Shown: positions 12,561-24,890, counted from the first letter of the stretch. The stretch is DNA of 64,000 bases from Eulemur rufifrons (GCF_041146395.1 NC_090995.1:11944501-12008500), one strand, 5' to 3'. Notes: generated by a model from the sequence alone, not told the origin. Numbers and translations: made by a program.

Positions 12561-14970
12561 CTAGTGACAACACCTATTTATTGGCAACTGAATATGATAT
12601 TACTTGGCTTTGAATGTGACACAAGTTGAGGATATTTCTGCCTGCTCCAAATCCAAATCAAATAGTATCGTAAGTCACCAAAAATTCATCCCCAATGTAC
12701 ACCCTTCACCCACCACTCCCATATGTTGCTGTTTCTAGTCTCAGAGACACTGGCTATGCTATTAATTAATATTTTCTAGGTGCGGGACCACTCTTGCCAG
12801 CAGTAGCTCCCATTGTAATTCCTCACATTATTGCCTTCTGCCTATTCTCTGCATGCATGCCAAAAATGAGTGACAACCAAAAATTTTGCATGCACAGTTA
12901 TCTAAATAACATTTTAATGTCCATTTATATTTAAAACTACAATACAACTACAATTATAATCCTTATGCAGCCCAACATACACACTGTCCAACATGAAAAC
13001 CAATGTTTTAAAACATTAAAAACAAATGCCCTAGATCTCTGATTATACACCGGTGTTGAGGAGAGAGCATTGCCAAAGCATCAAAAGACTTGAGTTCTAG
13101 GCCTAACTAGCCATAGAGATTATGAAATTCACTTAATTGCTAGGACTACCCAATTCTTCCATAATGTAAAAGGCTGTTCAACATGATCTAGAATAGTACT
13201 TTCCAATTTCTGTTCCCAAACATACATGGAATATGAAATTAATGTAGTGAGTCAAGAATCGAGTGGAGAATAAGAACATGCTTTTTTATAGTAACCGTAA
13301 GCATTTTTGTTATTTTTGTGTGTCTGTGTGTGAAACTTTTGTTTTCGATATACCTACGTAGACACTGAGTCATGATGTCAATGTATTTCTTAGTGTAGAT
13401 TTTAGTTAAGATCGCTTCCAGCGCCAAGGTTCTCTAATTCTGTGATTTCACCTCCCCCGTGATTGACCTTGTACATCACCACGTGATGCTGACTAATCCA
13501 GATTTGCTCCTGCTTTGCTACAGCTTCAAGTGCAGATGTGTCCATTATCAGCATATTCTAAAGAATATTTATGCTTCAGGAAAGTCACTGCCCAATCTCC
13601 TGTGGCCTCTTGTGAGCTGATTCTGGTATTTTTCACTGGCCAATACAGCTAAGATAAAATTGGATGACACAGCTACAACTATTTTCTCTAAAATGATAAA
13701 TTTTTTTTAATAAGGCAAAAAAAAAATTATACCAACCACTCCTATAGAATGAGAAAAATATAAAAGCCCACCTGAGACATGATCTCAGAAAATTGATGGG
13801 TATATAATTAAACCATGATGTTTGGAGGCACTAAAACAGAGAGAGCACAATAAAACTAGGATTAACTATAACCCTGGAGAAACTAAAAGCAAGAGTTTCT
13901 CAGGCTCTTACTCTTCACATTCCTCATACCCATTCTGAAAATTCTGTTGTACCTACTTTAATCTCTAGGAGTAACTCAGTTAGTGACTATTTTGTATGTT
14001 GAGATTTATGAGACATCCTTTTAGTGACAGTGAGTTTTTGGTACAGGGTGCAGGGGGGTTTATCTACCCTTCCCCTTTACTTCTGTTTTCTCTCTTTTCA
14101 CAGAAAAGTATATCTGAATCATGTGAAGGAATTGTTCAGTTACATTTGTCCGCCCAGAGATTCCAAGAGTATACACGCTCACTTATTCACACCTGAAGGT
14201 CATCCCAGATACATAGTGTATAGTTATGACTAGAATCTTGAAGTTATGTGATAACTTTGCAAAACAACAGTCCCCTGCACCCCAAGGATCTAATTTGTTT
14301 ACACAGATGCTGAAGAGATCCGGAAGTATGATCATATACAAACATATCCAGCAAGTGGAGAACACAGGCAAAGAAGGACTAACAGAAGTCAAATTTCAAG
14401 TAGAGTCAGTGGGGACTTTGGGAGAGACTAAATTTCAAGAAAAATATGTGGAAGATTGAGGAAAATTTTCACAGAGCTTGAGGATCAGAGGGGAGATGTG
14501 GTTCTAGATTCACAGCTAATACTGGAAACTTTTCCCTCCTAAACTCTGGCTTAGTTTATATATACCCCCAAAAAGAAAAGGACCATTTTTGCAAAACTAA
14601 AGGAGCTGTTTCACTACTTAACACCTTGAGGTCTAAGTTACATTGCTAAAGAGTCCCATAACTGATCATATTCTAGAGAAGGAATGCCATTCTCCCGTGT
14701 CTACTTAGTAGAAGAAGAACTGAGCAGGATGAGAACACTGGTGACTTGAGCCATCGGCTGGACTGCCACTCTGGCAGTGAATCCTACTCAGTAGAGGTGA
14801 GGGGTACAGCCCTGCTTAGCAACCACAGCAGTAGACGTGCATCTCTGGTTAGATGGCACCAATGATTGCAGATCCCTAGATGTGGGAGTAGAAGCAAAGG
14901 CAGTGGTACCACTGGATCCTAAATCAAGGGATCGCATGTCTCTGTGTGCTGAGACAAGCCAAAGAGGGCC
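12561..14970. other. No gene seen
   Basis: AT-rich, mostly unique. An open frame of 77 codons at 14226-14459 is unrecognised. A symmetrical E-box region 'catcaccacgtgatg' lies near 13475-13490. Nothing else could be assigned. Confidence 0.5.
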
Positions 14971-14971
14971 T

Positions 14972-15000
14972 CCAGCAGCGGCAGCAGAAGCAGCAGCAGC
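14972..15000 (+). repeat. Imperfect (CAG)n tract
   Basis: About nine CAG-like triplets with CGG and AAG interruptions, followed by an A run. It is the only CAG-type trinucleotide tract noticed in the window. Confidence 0.85.
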
Positions 15001-15165
15001 AAAAAGGAGAACTAATTTGAGGGCGCATGAAAAATGTCCTTGAGGAGTCTCAGATGTACTGGGGTAGAACTTTGTAGGCCTGGAGTGCCTGGTATATAGT
15101 GCAAACTTTTAGCTGGAGAAATTTGGATTCAACTGTTTTTAGGACATTATCACAAACTGATGAGG

Positions 15166-15167
<2 letters not shown>

Positions 15168-15201
<34 letters not shown>
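15168..15201. repeat. (TA)n microsatellite
   Basis: About 16 uninterrupted TA dinucleotides. Such tracts often extrude and vary in length. Confidence 0.95.
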
Positions 15202-15204
<3 letters not shown>

Positions 15205-16219
15205 GTTACATACAAAAGTAATTTCATTTTTAAAAATCCCAAATGGAAATCACTAAAGCCATTTGGAAACAAGAGTACTAAACATTCATGGTTCATCTTT
15301 GCGAGCAGAGTAATTGCAAAGAAACATCACCCTTATTCACAAAAACAAACAATTATTAAGAACAATAACAATGGGGTGACCCATCGGGCCGGTGATATTT
15401 ATCAATCATTTATAGAGCACACTGAGCTGCACAAGTTATGGGGAGAGGAGCAGAAATTCACCAGTTAGACGTAGATGCTCACTAATACCACCTGGTCTAT
15501 CTGACTCAAATTCCTCTGAGAGTAAAAAGTATAGGAGTTTATAGTGACTTCATCAAACCTTGGTTCTAAGGAAGAACTTTTTCCAATAGGTTGTCTTTTG
15601 CGTGACTGTTATTTAGATAGTCTTAATGGCCAATTTCTGCACAAATGATCAAATCAGCTGTAGAGCTGGTCCAGACCGACCATTAAGACTATTGAAGTAA
15701 CAGATTGAACATTTTCCCGTCTGCTGGTTGTGGTTATAAGTGAAGGGTGGTAATGTGGTAGATATATTAGAAAAGGAAAAAAATAGATACCAAGAAATCA
15801 AAAATAGAATAATAAACTCTTGAGGGGTAATTCCCCGTAAGTCTCTTACATTTCTGCATGTCTTAAAAGCAAAGGCACTGATTGCCTGTTGTTCCAGACT
15901 GTATTTTTAAGAAAATTTTATAGGGGGCAGCCATGGAAGAGAGAAATACTGTTTTCCTCCAAAGTAGAGGATAGGCTTGCCTACTGACCTTTATAAAAGG
16001 TGCCTGTTCCCCAAGTTCAGCATCCCTTTTCTGTAATTCAACCCCTGTGTGGGGAGGTGTCATACGGCTCTCTTCATATCACTTTGTGAAAACTGGGACT
16101 CAGAGAATTGCATAAAAATGCTCATTATCCAGGTACAGATAATGGCTGGGATAAACTGTGTAATAAATTGGGTAACAAGTTGTGTTTTGTCTCTAGCCCA
16201 GGAGACTTGTGTCTTCTAC
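15202..16219. other. No gene seen
   Basis: Unique AT-rich sequence. It contains a perfect 13-bp inverted repeat, 15617-15629 and 15680-15692 (atagtcttaatgg / ccattaagactat), with a 50-bp loop. Confidence 0.5.
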
Positions 16220-16224
16220 CAGCA

Positions 16225-16906
16225 TGCTATGGCTCAAATGCTTGTGCTCCCCCAAAATTCATATTTTGAAGCCCTAATCCTCAGTGTAATGGTATTTGGA
16301 GGTGAGGCCTTTGGGAGATGATTAAGTTTGGATGAAGTCACGAGGATAGAGCCCTCGTGGTAAGATGGTAACTGCTACGGTTTGAATGTGTCCCCCAAAA
16401 AAGCATATGTTGGAAAGATGATCCCAAAGCAACATTGTTGGGAGGTGGGATCTAGTGAGAAGCGTTTACGTCACGAGGGATCCACCCTCATGAATGGGTT
16501 AATACTAACTATAAAAGGGCTGAGGTTGCGAATTTGATCTCTTGCTCCCTCTTTGCCCTTTGGCCATGGGATGACACAGCAAAAAGGCCCTTGCCAGATG
16601 CTGGCCCCTAGATCTGGGACTTCCCAGCCTCCAGAACCACGAGCCAATAAATTTCTGTTTGTTATAAATTACCAAGTCTTTGGCATTCTGTTATAGCAGC
16701 AAAAGAATAAACCAAGGCAATATCCATGTAAGGGAATGAAGAGAACAAAGCTCTTTCTTTCTCTCCACCATGTGAAGATACATAAAGGTGGTGTCAATAC
16801 CTTGATCTTAGACCTCTCAGCCTCTAGAACTGTGAAAAATAAATTTATATTGCTTAAGTCACCCAGTCTATGGTATTTGGTTATAGCAGCCCCAGACACT
16901 AAGACA
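16225..16906 (+). mobile_element. MLT1/MST-type MaLR LTR, interrupted by another LTR
   Basis: Begins 'tgctatggctcaaatgcttg' and ends 'ccccagacactaagaca', with 'attcatattttgaagcccta', 'ggaggtgaggcctttggga', 'ccaccatgtgaagat' and 'ccttgatcttagacctc' between. A perfect 5-bp target duplication cagca flanks it (16220-16224 and 16907-16911), as expected for this class. Its body is split by a second LTR at 16373-16719. Confidence 0.88.
16373..16719 (+). mobile_element. Nested MaLR LTR (MST/THE1-like)
   Basis: A second complete LTR in the same orientation. It starts 'tgctacggtttgaatgtgtc', contains 'gaggtgggatctagtgag', 'ccaccctcatgaatgggtta', 'actataaaagggctgag' and 'cccagcctccagaaccac', and ends near 'aataaaccaaggca'. 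Lying inside the other LTR makes it the younger insertion. Target duplication is unclear; ggtaa/ggcaa just outside the ends is a candidate. Confidence 0.82.
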
Positions 16907-16911
16907 CAGCA

Positions 16912-17250
16912 TCAATAAAAGGCTAGAAGTATAAAAATCTCATAATCGTCACCATTCTTGACTGCACTTCTAATTAATTAATTAGTGTAGACTCCTTTAG
17001 ATAACGACTTGTGTGAGAGCCATGGCCATGGGAACACTGTCTATTGTAAGAGATCTTGTTGACTATTTTCAGCTTTTTAGCAGTTACCATCTGACATAAA
17101 CTCAAATTTTTAAGAAGACACAAAATATCTTCACTTAAATTCTATAAAAGCTTATGTGAAGTCTGGAGATTGTTTCACCATTGAGAAATAACACATCAGC
17201 TTTACACACTGCAGCATTTCTGGCAGGCTGAGGAAGGGCCCCATCCCTGA
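16912..17250. other. No gene seen
   Basis: Unique AT-rich sequence with a short 'aattaattaatta' tract near 16972-16984. Confidence 0.55.
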
Positions 17251-17259
17251 GACACATAC

Positions 17260-17385
17260 ATGCACACACACATGCATATACATGCACACACACATACGCA
17301 TATACATGCACACACACACATGCATATACATGCACACACACATACGCATATACATTCACCATACAAACGCATATGCATTCACACA
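17260..17385. repeat. Alternating-unit CA/TA minisatellite
   Basis: Four units in tandem: 17260-17281 (22 bp), 17282-17305 (24 bp), 17306-17329 (24 bp), 17330-17353 (24 bp). Units 1 and 3 have '..catgcatatac' and units 2 and 4 have '..catacgcatatac', so the array has a two-unit higher-order period of about 46-48 bp. A degenerate tail follows to 17385. Confidence 0.9.
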
Positions 17386-17662
17386 CCTAGTTTATGAGAC
17401 TCGATTATGTCCTGGAATTAGTTATCCAGGGATACAATGTATGTTTCAACAACAAATTAGCCCCAGAGAGTAGCAGCAGATGTGGCATATCTCTCAGCAA
17501 AATAGCCCTGCCTGTGAGAAGCCCTAATAGAAAACACAAGCTGTGAAAGTCACAATCATGCAAAGAATGGCTCATTGGATCCAGAATGCTTAATTCTTAC
17601 AGCGCTACCACCCTTTTAATAATCTTCTGACTCGTATCATCATTTCAAAAGCACTTGCAACA

Positions 17663-18005
<343 letters not shown>

Positions 18006-18022
18006 CAAAAGCACTTGCAACA

Positions 18023-18400
18023 AAAAAACAACCCTCTGTACGCTAAGGAAATGTTTATAAACATAAGGCTTTCTGGGTCTCGAATTGAAAATGGATTCAA
18101 GCAAAGCTTCAACCTGATATTGGGATAATGGTTTGCCTGGGTGTAGCAAGTAGTAATATCTTAGCTCCAGCTTTCCAGGTGACCCCCTCCTCTCCCCGTC
18201 ACCGTGGTGTGAAACAAATTACTCAGCAGACAAGAGTTAGAATATTTTGGGCAAACTCCCAATTCCCTTAAAACCTAAGCCAACAATGAAAATTCTGTAA
18301 TTTACGCTTCACTCATATGTATGAGCTTTGCCCACTCCCTATATTCTTTCTATAACATTACCATCAATGTTTCCATCTTTCAAGAAAAATTGCCTAATAA
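18023..18400. other. No gene seen
   Basis: Short unique spacer between the Alu and the L1 with no identifiable feature. Confidence 0.5.
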
Positions 18401-18404
18401 TTTT

Positions 18405-19910
18405 ATACAGAAAACAATCAACAAAGTGAGGAGACAACCCTTACAATGGAAGAAAATATTTGCAAACTACTTGTCTGACAAAGGATTAACAAGCAGAATA
18501 TATAAGGAACTCCAGCAACTCAATAGGAAAAAAAATCAAATAGTCTGATTAAAAATGGGCGAGGAATCTGAATAGATATTTCTCAAAAGAAGACATACAA
18601 ATGGCCAAGAAGTATATAAAAGAAATACTCAACATCATTAGTCATCAGAGACATAGAAATCAAAACTGCAATGAGATATCATCTCATCCTAGTTCAAATG
18701 ACTTTTATCAAAAAGGCAATAAAGGGCCGGGCGCGGTGGCTCACGCCTGTAATCCTAGCACTCCGGGAGGCCGAGGCGGGTGGATCGCTCGAGGTCAGGA
18801 GTTCGAGACCAGCCTTAGCAAGAGCAAGACCTCGTCTCTACTAAAAATAGAAAGAAATTATCTGGCCAACTAAAACTATATGTAGAAAAAATTAGCCGGG
18901 CATGGTGGCGCATGCCTGTAGTCTCAGCTATTCGGGAGGCTGAGGCAGGAGGATCGCTTAAGCCCAGCAGTTTGAGGTTGCTGTGAGCTAGACTGACGCC
19001 ATGGCACTCACTCTAGCCCAGGCAACAAAGCGAGACTCTGTCTCAAAAAAAAAAAAAAAAAAAAAAAAGGCAATAAAGAATGCTGGCGAGGATGTGGAGA
19101 AAGGGGAACCCTCGTATGCTGCTGGTGGAAATGTAAATTAGTGCAACCACTACGAAGGTTCCTCAAAAAACCAAAAATGGAACTACCATATGAGCCAGCA
19201 ATTTCATTGCTGGGTATATATCCAAAGGAGGCAATGCAGTATATCAAATAGATATCTGAGGTCCCATATTTATTGCGATACTATTCACAATTGGAATAGT
19301 CACAATCAATTCACAAGGCTTGGAATCACCTAAGTGTCCATCAGTCGATAAATGGATAAAGAAACTGTGTTTTACATACACAACAGAATATTATGTAGCC
19401 ACAAAAAAGAATGGAATCCTGCCATTTGTAACAACATAGATGCAACTGGAAAACATTCTGTTAAGTGAGATAAACCAGGCACAGAAAGACAAACTCACAT
19501 GTTTTCACTCATGTGTGGGAGCTAAATATTAAAAACAGTTCATCTCATGGAGACAGAGAATAGAATGATGGTTATCAGAGGATAGCAGGGAAGGGTAGCA
19601 GGGATGGGAGGATAAAGTGGGAATCATTAATGGGTACAAAAATATAGTTGGTTAGATAGAATGACCAATATCTATCTGATAGCACCACAAAGTGATTATA
19701 ATCAACAATAAGTCAGGGTATACTCTAAAATAACTAAAAGAGCGGAATTAGAATGTTCCTAACACAAAGAAATGATAAATGCCTGAGGTGAAGGATACCC
19801 CAATTACCCAGATTGGATTAATTCACATTGCATGCCTGTATCAAAACATCACATGTACCCTATAAAGATATACAACGATTTTGTACTCATAGTAACTGAA
19901 AATAAGAAAG
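18405..19910 (+). mobile_element. 5'-truncated LINE-1, interrupted by an Alu
   Basis: About 1.15 kb of L1 3' sequence: the C-terminal part of ORF2 (18405-19245, with translated signature [16 protein letters not shown] and the region 'ccatatgagccagcaattt'), then the 3' UTR to 'tcacatgtaccctataaag'. ORF2 is broken by stops and frameshifts, so no functional protein is possible. The Alu at 18725-19064 splits it. Because it is truncated at its 5' end it has no promoter. Its target duplication was not found. Confidence 0.93.
18725..19064 (+). mobile_element. Full-length Alu inserted in LINE-1
   Basis: Same lineage as the 17663 copy, nearly identical in sequence, with an intact A box and B box and a tail of about 24 A. 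A 14-bp target duplication (aaaaggcaataaag) flanks it at 18711-18724 and 19065-19078. The duplicated bases are L1 ORF2 sequence, showing the Alu entered after the L1. Confidence 0.97.
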
Positions 19911-22090
19911 AGAAGAGTCATAGAGGTAGAAACCAGAAATCCTTCATTTCCTCTGCCTTAATACAAATGTGTAATTCACCTATTTTTCTGCACTGTTTCC
20001 CCCTTTCACACAAATGACTAGTTCAGGTTAACCACTCATCAAATGGAAAGAAACACACACATTTATTAGGCCCAGGCCATGCACAATTTCCGTGGGGAGA
20101 TCACCTCCAGGCCTAGCTTTCCTAGAAAATTCTGACACATGGGCCCATTTCCTTGCCTACTTTGTGTCAATTGTCCAGTTCTGAACAAAGGGATTGCAAT
20201 TTCTCTTTTGCCACAAATAACCTTGAGAGACTGTGCAGGTTAATGGAAGATTGTCACTAAAGATGTGAGTGATGATGGCTGATTCCAAAGCTGGACTCTT
20301 CCAGTTGATTCACAAGTCGTAGACCATTAACTGTCTCTGTGGCAGTTTAGTTTCTTAGGAGAGAAGTTTCTGTCTGTTATCCTTTAGATAGTGTAAATGC
20401 AACTATTCATAAAACGGATGTCTTCAAAGCAGTGCCTGTGAGCTTACATACAAATATGAAATTAGTCATTTGTAAAGCAGATTTATGTATTTCTCTGATG
20501 GGCTGCAAGACTCTGACTTTGAGTACTAATTCATGTTTTAATATATTTCTAGTGGCTCTCAAATTAGCTTTTCAGCCAACCATCGTAGACTATTTTTGGC
20601 TCATTGAACTGTTAATTCCAAGTACAAAACAAAATCTTATGAGAGAATGGATAAAAAAAATTTGTCCTTCAAGTTACACAAAGAAGCAAAAAATTCCCTC
20701 CAGGAAATTAATACACTAATTATAAACTTTCTGGTTGAGAAAGTCTTGAAAAGCTTTGTGTCTTCTATGAAGTCAAAAGTCTTTGGTTTGGCTTCATTTA
20801 ATTTTTCCCCATTCGGAACATATGGGAATATTCCCTAAACAACAGAGCAGCTGGTACTTTCAAAAAAAGGAAAAAAAAATTTTTTTTTTTTTCTGACGCT
20901 ACTAACACTATAGAAAAAGGAATCCACACTGCTGGCAAAACAGCTGTTCTTACTTCTGAAGGATCTGGCAATGGCTAAGGCAACATGTTTTCCTGCTTAA
21001 ATTACAGTTTTAGAAAAGAGAAAGATCAATCATTGTTTATAAATTGAGTTGTAATAATATCAGTTCCCTTCTTTCAACTTAGTCCATTTAGAATGTTTCC
21101 AAATATTGAGAAGATTATCACACAGCCCAAATGCTCACATTTTGACTGACTTTCTCAGTTTAAATTTAACTAGTTGACATCTGATAGTAGGCACAGGTTT
21201 TCTGGAAGTTACTACACTACACTGCATTTTCTCCCAGTATTTTTGGTTGTACATGGCAAGACATCAACAACTGTTAATGATGAAGAAAAATAAAGACAAT
21301 TTAACAAATAGAAAAAGTATGCTCAGAGTTTAAACACTACCCTAAATCATATTGTATATGTCCTCAGGGGTAAAATTGAATTTAATACCCTGGTCCAGGA
21401 TCTCTTGGTCCAGTAGACACTGGATCCTATCAAATTTCAAATTTTCTCTTAACAACTCTCAGCTTTCTGCACAAAAATGACAAACCTTCCTATGTACAAT
21501 TCAAAATTGAATCTATAAAAGTATTCCTCTACCCTTTTTAAAAAAAAAAAAATAGATATGTACTTCTTAGCCAAGATAGGTGAAGGTTAAAAGGAAAATT
21601 GATTCCCTGAATTCAAAAAGATGCCTCAAAGCACCTCTGGCTCTTTTTGTTTGCAAATCCCTCCACGTTGGACAACAGTCTACCTGGGAACAGGCATTGC
21701 TAGGTAGAGAGCTTACCCTGGGAAACCACACAGAAAAAAAAAAAAAGATGAATCATAACAAAAGCTATACAAATATTTGATTTAGAAAATATTTAAAGAG
21801 TCAACCATACAGTCCCCATCCCAGGCAAGACCAGAGCAACATGATAGTTCTACGTGGCTGCCTAATTGGTGTGATCCGTACGGCACCAAAATATTGCTAC
21901 TGATGAGCAAATTTCTGCATCAGAATTTAGCTGAACCTTGCTTGTTAAGTGAATGATATACAAGAAAAATAAGAGGAGAAGAGAAAAGGCAGGAATCCCC
22001 CTCCCCAGAGTGGCTTGCATCTCATGCCACCACGCAGTCCTTATCTGGGAGAACCAAGATCCCCGCCCCTTCTCCACCGTCCCTTACTTG
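19911..22090. other. No gene seen
   Basis: AT-rich unique sequence. Homopolymer patches lie at 20867-20891 (A then T) and 21540-21552. A 95-codon frame at 20432-20719 is unrecognised and AT-biased. Confidence 0.5.
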
Positions 22091-22095
22091 GCATC

Positions 22096-22502
22096 TGTAT
22101 CAGCTCGCTAAGGCCATCATAGCAAAACACAGCAGAGCAGGTGGCTTGGACAACAGACATGTATTTTCCCCCAGTTCTGGAGACTGAAAGTACAAGATCC
22201 AGATGTCAGCAGGTTCAGTTTCCCCTGGGGACTCTGTCCTCGGCTTGCAGGTGACAGCTTCCCACCGTGTCCTCACGTGGCCTTTCCTCTGTGCACACGC
22301 ATCCCTAGCGTCTCTCATGGGCCCCCGTCTCCTCTGTATATGAGAACACAGTTGGATTGCATGAGGGCCCAGCCCAACAGCCTCATTTTAACTTAAGTAC
22401 CTCCTTAACGGCTCTATTTCTGAAGACGCTCACATTCCGAGGTGCTAAGGGTTCGGGCTTGAACATACGAATTCAGGGGAGGACACGATTCAGTGTGGAA
22501 CA
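22096..22502 (-). mobile_element. MLT1-type MaLR solo LTR
   Basis: Reverse-orientation LTR, starting 'tgtatcagctcgctaaggcc' and ending 'gacacgattcagtgtggaac'. Between are 'cccccagttctggagactg', 'ccgtgtcctcacgtggcc', 'tctgtgcacacgcatccct' and 'tacctccttaacggctcta'. Flanks gcatc (22091-22095) and gcgtc (22503-22507) are a near-match 5-bp target duplication. Confidence 0.88.
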
Positions 22503-22948
22503 GCGTCTCATCGATCTCAAGTCCAGGACGTTGTGTCATTCTTTCCTCTTCACTGGCAATTCTGTTCCCCTGGTTTCCGTCCTCAACACGTCTCATCCAC
22601 CCAGTGTGACACTCTCCCCACATCTTGTCTCCCACGCGTTCAAAGGGTGTTTTATCCCTGTGTGAAAATTTCTCATCAAGCCTCTTTTTTGAGGGTGTAC
22701 CCTCAATACATATACAGATGTTTATATGAATATGAATAAATATTTTTAGGATTTTTATCAGTGAATTAAATGTTTCTACACCCTAATTTAATTCTTGGTG
22801 TAACAGGATGATAAATGTGATTCTCTTTATTTCCTTTCACCTCCAAAGCCTGAGAACTACTGCAAGAGGACACTCACATCTAGATTCCACAGAGAGCTGC
22901 CAAATCACTTATAAGAATGTGCTAAGAGATGGTAAAACCCTATTCATC
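22503..22948. other. No gene seen
   Basis: Unique sequence; a 102-codon open frame crossing from the LTR (22357-22665) has no resemblance to any protein I know. Confidence 0.5.
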
Positions 22949-22964
22949 AAGAATTAGAGAGATT

Positions 22965-23291
22965 GGCCGGGCACGGTGGCTCACGCCTGTAATCCTAGCA
23001 CTCTGGGAGGCCGAGGAGGGCAGATTGTTTGAGCTCAGGAGTTCCAGACCAGCCTGTGCAAGAGCGAGACCTCGTCTCTACTAAAAATAGAAAGAAATTA
23101 GCTGGACAACTAAAAATATATATAGAAAAAGTTAGCCGGGCATGGTGGCGCATGCCTGTAGTCCCAGCTACTCGGGAGGCTGAGGCAGGAGGATCGCTTG
23201 AGCCCAGGAGTTGGAGGTTGCTGTGAGCTAGGCTAATGCCACGGCACTCACACTAGCCTGGGCAACAGAGTGAGACTCTGTCTCAAAAAAA
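22965..23291 (+). mobile_element. Full-length Alu, somewhat older
   Basis: Same strepsirrhine lineage but more substitutions than the 17663 and 18725 copies. The B box reads gttccagacc (23041-23050) instead of gttcgagacc, which would be expected to weaken pol III transcription. The tail is short (about 9 A). Target duplication aagaattagaga at 22949-22960 and 23292-23303; four bases (gatt) separate the 5' copy from the Alu start. Confidence 0.95.
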
Positions 23292-23303
23292 AAGAATTAG
23301 AGA

Positions 23304-24770
23304 TCACTCACCTCCAGTTCCAGAAAGGCTGGAGTTCATCTGGAGTTTGCAGCGTGCGGGGGAGCACAGCCCACCATCCAGGGGGAGATGTTTCCCGTGT
23401 TCCAAGCCAATTGAGAGGTGCTTTAAGGATACCCATCAGAGAGCTTAACAAGTATTCCTGGAGTGTGGGGAGCTGAAGGACTAGTATGAGATGCTGAAGT
23501 TAGATTGGCCCAAGGCAGTGGAGGAGGGAGGGAACAAGAGTGGGGGGAGGGGGGAGGGTAGAGAATGTTAGAGAGCCAGAGTAGGGGAGACTGCCCTGGG
23601 AGTGACCTGCATTTTCACTGAAGATGGGCCTGGAAGTGCATAGACACATGAACCAGACACGAGGAAGCTTGTCTGGAGACATCCCGAAAGGGTCTCCACC
23701 CAAAAGGGCTAACACAACCCTTCTGGGAATCTGAAGGGTTAAGGAAAGGTGTAGCTAGCGGTGGACTGAAAGACGAAAACGAGGTATTGCTCATGTCATT
23801 CTCATGGGGTGGCAACTTGGGAGAGGATGAATCTCCAAGAAAATCTCAAGAGCCCCTCAAGACAGCATGGATCTTTACAAAGGATTTCTTCTCTAATCTT
23901 TGTTTCAGTTAACCTTTCTTTTTAACTCCTGAGTTACATTAAAAAAAAAAAAAAAAAAAAAAAAAAGACAAAGGCTCCTTCTGTCACTGTATTGTCAGGG
24001 CTCTTTAAGACAAATTTTACCCAGCAAGATAGCACTGAGGACAAAGGCTTGTTTTGAGACACGCTGTCTGTGAGATGGTTTATTTTAAGCCATGATATTA
24101 TGGTATTAGCAGGTTGTTATTCACAACGTTGATTAAAATGCCTTTGCTCCTGGTAGACTCAAAGCACCAGCCCGTTTCTCCCCACCTCTGTCCTCAGCCT
24201 CCTTTCGCCTGGAAGTCCCAGCACACGGCATCATTACAAAGACCTAACGCAGAGTTGTTTCAGCCTCTGTAAGGTTGTAGAAATCACGAGCCTTTGTTGC
24301 TCACTGAATGGAAGATGTGTCACGCTTCAAAACATTTGTAGATTGTTTTAGCAATTTATCTAGACTAAGAAGAAGCCCTGTGATACAATTGAAAAGAAAA
24401 ATGAATTTTGTTAGGAAAGAGGTGTTAAAGTCCAACTTTATCATAGGGGAAAAGAGCAGGTTGAAGTGGTTTTTTGAAGATCTCTGACATCTCCTCTCCA
24501 AAGACAGGCTCTGGTGTGTTTCCGATGCTAACCAAATTTATTTTTCATCAATCAAATACATATCACTTAAAAATTAATAAATTTCGTTCAATCTTACTAC
24601 CATTATAAGTAACAAAAAGGAAGCAAAATGCAACGGGTACTTTTGTGCAATGAGCACAACTCTTTAATTAATTGTAATATTTCATGATATCAAGCTACAA
24701 AGAGGGGATCCCTTTAAAATATAGCTGTTCAGAGTAGGAATTTTTAAACATATGACATCAAGAGACTTAA
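23304..24770. other. No gene seen
   Basis: Unique sequence with a G-rich patch at about 23540-23560 ('ggggggaggggggaggg', able in principle to form a G-quadruplex) and a run of about 25 A at 23941-23966. The A run has no visible retroposed gene or duplication around it. Confidence 0.55.
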
Positions 24771-24774
24771 AAGT

Positions 24775-24890
24775 ACTAATACTCTTTGACTTAAGAATTG
24801 CACTTCTAGGAATCTGGCCTAATGGGAAAAAATATTTCTTTATAACTGTGTTTATTACAGTGGTACTTACAATATTTTTAAAAATATTTA
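24775..24890 (+). repeat. Old LINE-1 (L1M) ORF2 fragment
   Basis: 'gacttaagaattgcacttct', 'aggaatctggcctaatggga' and 'gtgtttattacagtggtac' follow the C-terminal ORF2 region of old L1M elements. Short and diverged. Confidence 0.45.

Noticed and set aside
14972..15000. Coding polyglutamine/polyalanine tract
   Set aside because: The surrounding frame has no recognisable protein and the tract is short and interrupted.
18405..19910. Retrotransposition-competent LINE-1
   Set aside because: Only the C-terminal part of ORF2 and the 3' UTR are present, with stops, frameshifts and an Alu insertion.
23941..23966. Poly-A tail of a processed pseudogene (also considered at 29068-29096 and 48832-48871)
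   Set aside because: No gene-like sequence precedes these A runs and no flanking duplications were found.
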